From an uncultured Spirochaetaceae bacterium (GTDB taxonomy: Bacteria > Spirochaetota > Spirochaetia > Sphaerochaetales > Sphaerochaetaceae), in contig CALXQU010000017.1 in the NCBI GenBank assembly GCA_944390725.1, positions 1-39,563 of the forward strand: 39,563 bases of DNA. Direction: 5' to 3'. Below, in pieces: positions 33,747 through 39,563 of the stretch (position 1 is the stretch's first letter; every line of letters starts with the position of its first letter). The position numbers and the translations under genes are program-made. The notes below the pieces were generated by a model. It had not been told where the DNA came from. It saw nothing but the letters and a program-made list of their open reading frames with translations, and searched no databases.

Positions 33747-34070
33747 ATGGCCATGGAAAGCCAGGAGATATTCACAAGGCCCGCCCCCGTCAGGGGCATC
33801 ATCTCCATCAGGAACCTCCGCAGCGGCAGGATGCTCCTGCTGGCGACGGAGGATGCCGTCGCATCATTCCCGCAGGAGCGCTTCGCGCTGGACCTGGGGA
33901 TGCACATGGCAAGGGAGCTGCAGAAGGACTACGAGGAGACAGGGCTGGAGCTCTTCTCCATCGACCTCGACACGGAGGCAGGCGGGGATGCGGACCTCGC
34001 CGCCCTCCTTGCGGAGAGGAAGGCCTACTGGCAGGGAAAGGGGGTCAGCCTCTATCCCGATCCAGCCTGA
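33747..34070 (+). CDS. Degenerate GIY-YIG-like small protein
   Basis: 107 residues. [20 protein letters not shown] then [20 protein letters not shown] and [13 protein letters not shown] follow the layout of small GIY-YIG proteins (GIY strand, YIG strand, R-helix, ELQ-D helix, final E-K-YW). The catalytic tyrosines are replaced (GII for GIY, LLLA for YIG), so nuclease activity is unlikely. Start is uncertain: ATG 33747 has no ribosome binding site, TTG 33717 has AGGAGG eight bases upstream, and ATG 33690 has AAGGAG only three bases away, all in frame. The 3' end overlaps the convergent udp by 26 bases. Confidence 0.55.
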   Translation: MAMESQEIFTRPAPVRGIISIRNLRSGRMLLLATEDAVASFPQERFALDLGMHMARELQKDYEETGLELFSIDLDTEAGGDADLAALLAERKAYWQGKGVSLYPDPA

Positions 34071-34827
34071 TGAGGTTCCTCACGGCGCCTATCGCGGTCC
34101 TGATGGCAAGGTCGGTATCATGGACCATCCTGTCAGGCAGCCCCTGGAGCATGCGCTCGGTGTTCGTGATATTCAGCAGGCAGCAGCCTGCCCTGGCCTG
34201 AAGACGGGCCGTGACGACGAAGACCGCAGCGGCCTCCATCTCCGAGCCCAGCACATGGAGCCTCTTCCAGGCCTCCCACTTCGCCTCCAGCTCCCCCTGC
34301 ACCGGCATCATCTCCGGCGCGAGCTCGCCGTAGAACGAGTCCTTGCTCTGCACGACGCCGGTATGGAACGGCACGCCGAGCGCCGCAGCCGAATCCCTCA
34401 GCGCGGCAACGACATCGAACGAGGCTACCGCAGGGAACTCAAGAGGGGCATATTCCCGGCTCGTTCCATCCTGCCTGACGGCACCCGTGGCTATGATGAT
34501 ATCCCCGGACATCACCGAGAGGTCTATCCCGCCGCATGTCCCCACGCGGATGAATGTATCCGCGCCGCAGGCATGGAGCTCCTCGACGGCAATCGCCGCG
34601 GAAGGGCCGCCGATGCCGGTGCTCGTCACCGAGACCTTCTCGCCGTCAAGCATGCCCGTGTATGTCACGTACTCCCTTGAGTCGGCAATCTGCACAGCGT
34701 CATCGAGATACGCGGCGATCCTGCTGCAGCGCTTGGGGTCGCCCGGGAGGAGGACATACCTCCCCACATCGCCCTTCCTGGTCCTGAGATGGTACTGGAT
34801 ACCTGTGCCTTCCGTGTAATCTACCAT
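34045..34827 (-). CDS. udp: Uridine phosphorylase
   Basis: Cleaves uridine with phosphate to uracil and ribose-1-phosphate for pyrimidine salvage. 260 residues of the NP-I fold: [14 protein letters not shown] (phosphate site), [25 protein letters not shown], and [10 protein letters not shown] with WEAWKRL, which separates the uridine-phosphorylase branch from purine enzymes; [10 protein letters not shown] is the ribose-binding Met-Glu motif. I use ATG 34827, not 34833, since a TAGAAT box directly abuts the latter. Divergent from the DMT transporter. Confidence 0.92.
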   Translation of the reverse strand: MVDYTEGTGIQYHLRTRKGDVGRYVLLPGDPKRCSRIAAYLDDAVQIADSREYVTYTGMLDGEKVSVTSTGIGGPSAAIAVEELHACGADTFIRVGTCGGIDLSVMSGDIIIATGAVRQDGTSREYAPLEFPAVASFDVVAALRDSAAALGVPFHTGVVQSKDSFYGELAPEMMPVQGELEAKWEAWKRLHVLGSEMEAAAVFVVTARLQARAGCCLLNITNTERMLQGLPDRMVHDTDLAIRTAIGAVRNLIRLDRDRG

Positions 34828-34833
34828 AGCCAT

Positions 34834-34856
34834 ATTCTATCATGCCGGAAGGCATC
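34834..34856 (-). promoter_or_regulatory. Candidate udp promoter with palindromic element
   Basis: TAGAAT (34839-34834) lies six bases before ATG 34827. No good -35 is present at 17-18 bases, but a perfect inverted repeat ATGCC-GGAA-GGCAT (34842-34855) sits directly upstream, in the place an activator or repressor might bind. Confidence 0.4.
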
Positions 34857-34862
34857 GCGGTA

Positions 34863-34891
34863 TTGCGCATCAGGCCGAAGAATCCTAGACT
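34863..34891 (+). promoter_or_regulatory. Candidate promoter of the DMT transporter gene
   Basis: TTGCGC (34863-34868) and TAGACT (34886-34891) are 17 bases apart. The ATG follows nine bases later, leaving a leader of only a few bases; no clear Shine-Dalgarno precedes it. Confidence 0.35.
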
Positions 34892-34900
34892 TGCAGGGCT

Positions 34901-35773
34901 ATGAAAGAACGGAACGCAGGGCTCCTCCTGCTGCTGACATCACTGATATGGGGCATGAGCTTCGTCGCCCAGTCGGTATCATCCGATGCTGTAGGAAGCT
35001 TCACATTCAACGGGCTGAGGATGCTCCTCGGGGCATTGGTCCTCATACCGTTCGCCATACCGGCCATCAGGAGGCATGCCGGCGACAGGGCATACCTCTC
35101 GAAGGCGCTCAGGTCTGGCCTCCTCCTCGGCTTCCTCATCGCAGCGGCCTCCGTCGTGCAGCAGTACGGCGTCGCCATCTCCGGAGCCGGCAAGGGCGGC
35201 TTCATCACCTCGGTATACATCATCTTCGTCCCCATCTTCTCGATGGCCTTCGGCGCCAGGGTCGGGCGGAGGACATGGCTCTGCGCAGCCGCGGCCCTCA
35301 TCGGCATGTACATGCTCTGCATCTCAGGGGGGCTCTCCATCTCCTCGGGCGACCTGATACTCATCGCCTGCGCCGTGCTCTTCGCCTTCCACATCATCGC
35401 CATAGACTTCACCGGGCGCCACACGGAGGGGGTGCTGCTCTCGTTCCTGCAGTTCCTCTTCGGCGGCCTCATCTGCTCTGCAGTGATGGTTCCCCTGGAG
35501 CATCCATCCATCGATGCCGTTGCCGCCGTATGGATGCCCATCGCCTATGCAGGCGCATTCAGCTGCGGCATCGCCTATACGCTGCAGATCATCGGCCAGA
35601 GGTACATGAAGCCATCCAATGCGGTGCTGATCCTCTCGCTCGAGAGCGTCTGGGCAGCAGTGGGCGGCGCGCTCATCCTCGGCGAGACGATGACTGCCAG
35701 GGAGATGGTCGGCGCCGGGCTGGTCTTCGCATCGGTGCTGGTATCGCAGCTGCCTCAGAAGAGCTCGACGTAG
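34901..35773 (+). CDS. EamA/DMT superfamily transporter
   Basis: 290 residues with ten predicted helices in two EamA repeats. The first repeat starts LLLLLTSLIWGMSFVAQ, the second has LILIACAVLFAFHIIAID and ends VLILSLESVWAAVGGALILGE, both hallmarks of the family. Likely exports or imports a small metabolite; the substrate cannot be told. The last 19 bases overlap the convergent mutS2 end, so no terminator separates them. Confidence 0.9.
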   Translation: MKERNAGLLLLLTSLIWGMSFVAQSVSSDAVGSFTFNGLRMLLGALVLIPFAIPAIRRHAGDRAYLSKALRSGLLLGFLIAAASVVQQYGVAISGAGKGGFITSVYIIFVPIFSMAFGARVGRRTWLCAAAALIGMYMLCISGGLSISSGDLILIACAVLFAFHIIAIDFTGRHTEGVLLSFLQFLFGGLICSAVMVPLEHPSIDAVAAVWMPIAYAGAFSCGIAYTLQIIGQRYMKPSNAVLILSLESVWAAVGGALILGETMTAREMVGAGLVFASVLVSQLPQKSST

Positions 35774-38034
35774 GTCTTGCCCATACCCCCATCGGAGGGG
35801 TGGGCGAAATAGAAGTCCTTCACCTCCCTGCGCCTGGAGAGATACTGGTGGATCCCCTTGGAGAGGATGCCGTCGCCGAAGCCATGGATGATGGAGAAGG
35901 TGGAAAGCGAAGAAAGCAGGGCCGCCTCTATCTGGTCATCGAGCCTCCTGAGCGCCTCCTCCAGCGTGCATCCCCTCACATCCATGGTATACTCAGCCTT
36001 CTTCGATGATGGCATGAAGGTGATCGTGGCCTTCTGCGGGACTTCCCGCGCGGCATGGCGCACCATGGAGCTGCGCAGCTTCATCCGCAGGCCGTTGTCG
36101 AGCATGACGAGGACTTCCTTGCCGGTGGAGCTTATGACCTCGCCCCTGGAGGATGAGCTGCCGCAGATGACGGCATCGCCCGGCAGGAACGGGGCATCAT
36201 CGGCAGGGACATCGTCATCCATGACCTTCCGCTCCTCCTCATCCTTCTTCCGCTCGACTTCCTTCATGAAGTCCTTGGCCTTATGGATCTTCTCGGTGGT
36301 GAGCTTCCCTGTGCGTATATCGGCGATGAGGTTCTCGAGCGTCTTCCTTGATTCCCTGAGATAGGAGGCTATCTCGCCGACGCCTTCCCTGCGGAGGCCG
36401 TTCTCCAGCTTCCTCAGCTCCTCTTCCTTCGCAGCAAGCGCCTCCCTCTCCTTATCGAGGCTCCTGGATTTGAGGGCGGATTCCGTTATCTTCCTGTCGA
36501 GGGCCCTTTCCTTGGCAAGAAGCGCCTTGATGATCGAAGCCGACGACTCGCTTCCTCCCCTGAGGGATGCCTCCGCATCGGAGACGATCTCCTTCGGCAT
36601 CGACATGCGCCTTGCCGTGGCGATCGCATGGCTCTCGCCCGGTATGCCCTCCAGCACCCTGTATGTAGGAAGGCCGCTCCTCTCATCGAATTCCATCGAT
36701 GCGTTGAGCATCCCCTCACCGGTATAGGCGAAGCTCTTTACCGCGGAGTAATGGGATGTGGCCATCGTCAGCGCGGCACGTGTCCTGAAGTACCTGAGCA
36801 CGGCGACGGAGAGGGCGGCACCCTCCTCCGGGTCGGTGCCGGATCCCAGCTCGTCGAGTATGACGAGGGATGCGCCGTCCATCTTCCTGGCAATCGATGC
36901 GATATTCCCCATATGCGACGAGAAGGTGGAGGCTGAGTCCTCGATGGACTGCCCGTCCCCGATATCGGTGAAGATGGAGGAGAAGAGCGGCAGGGCGGAC
37001 TCCGCGGCGGCTGGTATGTATCCGGCTATCTGGTTAAGGGCGGCAAGGAGGGCGACGGTCTTCATCGAGACCGTCTTGCCTCCCGCATTGGCCCCGGAAA
37101 GGACGACTGCCCTGACATCCCCGGGGATTGCTATGTCGATCGGAACAGCCCTGGAGCCGAGGAGCGGGTGCCTTGCGGAGCGCAGTGAGACGTTGGACGA
37201 AAGCGCAGGATGAACGGCTCCCGTCCTCTTCGCCCAGAGGGCGAATGAGTAGCGGAAATCGAAACCGATGACTTCCCCCAGCATGGCCGGCAGGACCGGG
37301 ACCAGCTCCTCCCTGACACGCTGGGCAAGCTCATGGAGGATCCTGGCCTTCTCCGCCGCTATCCTCTCCTCGGCGATGACGACATCGTTGTTGAGGCTGA
37401 CGAGGCCGAAAGGCTCCGCGAACACGGTGGAGCCTGACGATGATGCGCCTGCGACATAGCAGCCTGTACGCTTCTCCGAGCTCTTGATAGGTATGACGAT
37501 GCGCTCATTGCGGAACATCGGCTCCGACTGCTGCACGCGGTCCCTGTTCTGCCTGATGTACTCCTGCGAGAAGCGGAGCCGCTCCGACTTGGCAGCCTCC
37601 AGCGCCTTCTGCAGCGGAAGGAGCCTGGGATGGTCATCGACAACGGCGCCATCGGTATCGAGCGAGCGGAGGATCTCGGCCGAAAGCGATGCAAGGCCTC
37701 CGTCCGCTTCCTCCTCGCGGCCGAGGAAGCGCAGCATCGAGATATATGAGGAGATGAACTCGCCGCCCTGCCGGACGAGGCGTCCGGGGAAATCCATATG
37801 GGTGGACGAGACCCAGTCCAGGAGCTCTGTCGCCGATGGGAAGGCATCCGGGGCTTCCCTGCCTAGGTAGCTGATGCACTCGGCAATCCCCTCTGCCCTT
37901 CCCTCGAGCGTATCCCTGTCGGATGTGAAGAGCTCCGGGGATATGGCATCGCGTCCCTCAGGGGAAAGCGAATGGGCCCTGACATCGGCGAGCACCTTGT
38001 CCAGCTCTATGTCGCGCACCGTCCTGGCATTCAT
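35755..38034 (-). CDS. mutS2: MutS2 family ATPase/endonuclease with Smr domain
   Basis: 759 residues. A MutS-like core with clamp/lever helices (about 1-300), Walker A GANAGGKT at 314-321, DELGSGTDPEEGAAL (Walker B and signature), then a long coiled coil (about 500-620). The C-terminal Smr domain (about 680-759) has MDVRGCTLEEAL and IIHGFGDGIL; the usual HG-x-G-x-G-x-L motif is intact. Linked in other bacteria to suppressing recombination or, with Smr, to rescuing collided ribosomes. The GTG/ATG start overlaps the rsgA stop by 4 bases, so it is coupled to rsgA. Confidence 0.96.
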   Translation of the reverse strand: MNARTVRDIELDKVLADVRAHSLSPEGRDAISPELFTSDRDTLEGRAEGIAECISYLGREAPDAFPSATELLDWVSSTHMDFPGRLVRQGGEFISSYISMLRFLGREEEADGGLASLSAEILRSLDTDGAVVDDHPRLLPLQKALEAAKSERLRFSQEYIRQNRDRVQQSEPMFRNERIVIPIKSSEKRTGCYVAGASSSGSTVFAEPFGLVSLNNDVVIAEERIAAEKARILHELAQRVREELVPVLPAMLGEVIGFDFRYSFALWAKRTGAVHPALSSNVSLRSARHPLLGSRAVPIDIAIPGDVRAVVLSGANAGGKTVSMKTVALLAALNQIAGYIPAAAESALPLFSSIFTDIGDGQSIEDSASTFSSHMGNIASIARKMDGASLVILDELGSGTDPEEGAALSVAVLRYFRTRAALTMATSHYSAVKSFAYTGEGMLNASMEFDERSGLPTYRVLEGIPGESHAIATARRMSMPKEIVSDAEASLRGGSESSASIIKALLAKERALDRKITESALKSRSLDKEREALAAKEEELRKLENGLRREGVGEIASYLRESRKTLENLIADIRTGKLTTEKIHKAKDFMKEVERKKDEEERKVMDDDVPADDAPFLPGDAVICGSSSSRGEVISSTGKEVLVMLDNGLRMKLRSSMVRHAAREVPQKATITFMPSSKKAEYTMDVRGCTLEEALRRLDDQIEAALLSSLSTFSIIHGFGDGILSKGIHQYLSRRREVKDFYFAHPSDGGMGKTYVELF

Positions 38035-38951
38035 CTGCCATTCCTCCTGTCGCGCATATAGGATGGCTTCCTCCCGTCAAGGGCCTGCAGGATCCTCAGG
38101 TAGCTCCCGTAGCGCTCCGGGCTCATCCCGCCTGAGGCGATAAGCTCCCCTACGGAGCATCCTTCCTCGCCCCGGTGGAGGCAGCCTGGATAGGCGCATC
38201 CAAGCCCGTCGAGCTCGGGGAAGCCCTGCTGGACCACCCTTATGTCCTCGAAAGGCACCTCGATCTCCCTCACCCCGGGAGTATCTATCACCGCGATATC
38301 GCCATGCTCGAGATAGAGCGAGTGGTTCGTAGTGTGGCGGCCCCTGTTGTACTTATCGCTGACAGCGCCCGTCCTGAGCGATGTGCCGATAAGCGTATTC
38401 ACCAGCGTGGACTTGCCCACTCCGCTCTGCCCGACGAATGCCGTGACCCTGCCGCGGAGCATCTCCCTGAGGTCCTCTACGCCCTCTCCCGTCCTGGAGG
38501 AGGCATAGATGGTGCAGAAGCCGATGGCGGCATAGGCATCGAAGGCCTTCCTGGCCTCATCATCGGCCTCATCCGCCTTGTTCATCACGATCAGCACATC
38601 GCTTCCGGATACGCAGGAGATGGCCCTGTCCAGGAAGCGCGGCCTGAATGGAGGGGAAAGGGGCGAGACTATGATCGCCACGAGGTCCTGGTTGGCTGCG
38701 ATCGTCTGGTTGATGGACCTCTTCACGTTCCACCTGGTGAAGGAGCTGCGCCTTTCCTCCCTCTCCCAGATCATGGCCTCGCTTTCCGAATACGGCTCGC
38801 CCACGGCTATATCGCCGACGGCAATCGGGCTGTATTCAGGCTCTGCCGATTTGAGCACCTTGCCCTTGATGCGGCATGTATAGGGCCTGCCGTCATCCAG
38901 CGATACCGCTGCATAGACATTGTTGATCGATCTCCTGACCTGGAAGCGCAT
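38031..38951 (-). CDS. rsgA: Ribosome small-subunit-dependent GTPase A
   Basis: Late-stage 30S assembly GTPase. 306 residues with an OB fold (1-70), a circularly permuted GTPase (NKAD at 124-127, then GQSGVGKS at 174-181 and DTPG at 223-226) and a zinc knuckle with C252, C257, H259 and C265. A TAACAT hexamer lies six bases before the ATG (38958-38963) and TTGTGT 16 bases further up, so the mRNA is probably leaderless. Divergent from the pentapeptide-repeat gene. Confidence 0.96.
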   Translation of the reverse strand: MRFQVRRSINNVYAAVSLDDGRPYTCRIKGKVLKSAEPEYSPIAVGDIAVGEPYSESEAMIWEREERRSSFTRWNVKRSINQTIAANQDLVAIIVSPLSPPFRPRFLDRAISCVSGSDVLIVMNKADEADDEARKAFDAYAAIGFCTIYASSRTGEGVEDLREMLRGRVTAFVGQSGVGKSTLVNTLIGTSLRTGAVSDKYNRGRHTTNHSLYLEHGDIAVIDTPGVREIEVPFEDIRVVQQGFPELDGLGCAYPGCLHRGEEGCSVGELIASGGMSPERYGSYLRILQALDGRKPSYMRDRRNGR

Positions 38952-38976
38952 AGTGTGATGTTAGCACAATACGAGA

Positions 38977-39005
38977 TTGACACAAAGCCTCCCCTGGCTC
39001 ACGAT
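38977..39005 (+). promoter_or_regulatory. Candidate promoter of the pentapeptide-repeat gene
   Basis: A perfect TTGACA (38977-38982) is followed after 17 bases by CACGAT (39000-39005), a weak -10, and six bases later by ATG 39012. The geometry again predicts a leaderless message. Confidence 0.4.
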
Positions 39006-39011
39006 ATCATC

Positions 39012-39563
39012 ATGTTCCCCTTCAAGCGCTGCATCGTACCGGGATGCCCTGCCTTCGCATACGGCACCTCGGACCACTGCTACCACCACTCCCCTGACAA
39101 GGAGGCCGTGCTGCACGATGCGCTCACCCATCTCATGGATGGCTCCGCGTTCAGGGACATCTCACTGGTCAATGCGGAGATAAGGGGCATCAGGCTGCCT
39201 GCCGGCAAGGAGATCCTCGCCTCCAACTTCTCGTTCACCGTGTTCGAGGACTGCGTCTTCGAGAACGCGAAGGTCATCGCCTCGTTCTTCGACTACTGCG
39301 TCTTCCGCCGCTGCACGTTCATCTCCTGCGATATCCGCTTCTCGGTCTTCGCGGGCTCTACCTTCATCGCCTCGTCGATAAAGGATTCGACAGCGATCCA
39401 CAGCAACTTCATGGGGATGGAATCATCTGACTGCGACTTCTCCTCGAATGACTTCTACTTCTCCACGTTCACGCTCTCCAAGATGCAGGACACCTCGCTC
39501 GAGGACTGCAACCTCAAGCGCGCGAACTTCCGCTCATGCATCACGAAGAACGTCTCCTTCAGG
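39012..39563 (+). CDS. Pentapeptide-repeat protein with N-terminal Cys/His motif (3' end outside window)
   Basis: At least 184 residues, open to the last base of the window. The N-terminus CIVPGCPAFAYGTSDHCYHH has C-x4-C and C-x2-H spacing like a small zinc-binding knuckle. From about residue 45 the chain shows loose pentapeptide repeats (A/S/C-x-F-x-x): SAFRD, SNFSF, TVFED, CVFEN, SFFDY, CVFRR, CTFIS, SVFAG, STFIA, SNFMG, CDFSS, STFTL, ANFRS. These fold as a right-handed quadrilateral beta-helix. Function unknown. An in-frame ATG at 38958 would add 18 residues, but the promoter elements lie over it. Confidence 0.75.
   Translation, partial: MFPFKRCIVPGCPAFAYGTSDHCYHHSPDKEAVLHDALTHLMDGSAFRDISLVNAEIRGIRLPAGKEILASNFSFTVFEDCVFENAKVIASFFDYCVFRRCTFISCDIRFSVFAGSTFIASSIKDSTAIHSNFMGMESSDCDFSSNDFYFSTFTLSKMQDTSLEDCNLKRANFRSCITKNVSFR

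Overview
The window most likely comes from a gut- or host-associated spirochaete, probably near Sphaerochaeta/Treponema; this is inferred from gene content only. It has a V/A-type ATPase operon in the reduced E-DUF2764-A-B-D-I-K form I associate with spirochaetes and Chlamydiae, an LptD/OstA-like outer-membrane protein next to uvrA, and a PgpH-type 7TM-HD phosphodiesterase. Most of the window is G+C-rich with many AGG arginine codons. The block at about 13.2-19.5 kb is visibly A+T-richer.

Layout. (1) 0.26-1.84 kb, plus strand: a MATE efflux protein, then tRNA-Lys(TTT) and tRNA-Glu(TTC) with a terminator. (2) 12.6 to 1.86 kb, minus strand: a tightly overlapping operon yhcH-like, ispG, uvrA, lptD-like, phoH, pgpH, ybeY. 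It covers isoprenoid synthesis, DNA repair, outer-membrane assembly, c-di-AMP turnover and RNA maturation. phoH is broken by one in-frame TAG. (3) 12.6-13.2 kb: three partial copies of the C-terminal tail of Rpn-family (PD-(D/E)XK) proteins, two of them as an inverted pair, and a nested palindrome. (4) 23.9 to 13.2 kb, minus strand: the most interesting part, a chaperone-usher-like secretion locus. It holds a PapD-like chaperone, a 1163-residue usher-like protein with five N-terminal membrane helices and a long acidic linker, and nine small secreted beta-rich proteins (one two-domain) with a shared C-terminal strand motif. A 10-base G tract lies about 80 bases upstream of the first gene and could make expression phase-variable. 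(5) 25.1-26.5 kb, minus strand: a ZIP metal transporter, a 64-residue protein with a strong ribosome binding site and terminator, and a YwaF/TIGR02206-type membrane protein. (6) 33.6 to 26.6 kb, minus strand: the V-type ATPase operon, whose K subunit carries the Na+-site residues known from Enterococcus. (7) 33.7-39.6 kb: a degenerate GIY-YIG-like protein, uridine phosphorylase, an EamA/DMT transporter, mutS2, rsgA, and a pentapeptide-repeat protein that runs off the end.

Several first-of-operon genes (yhcH-like, zip, udp, rsgA and perhaps the pentapeptide gene) have a -10-like hexamer exactly six bases before the ATG and no Shine-Dalgarno. This suggests leaderless transcripts are common here. 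Genes inside operons, the V-ATPase operon, the chaperone gene and the 64-residue gene have normal ribosome binding sites.
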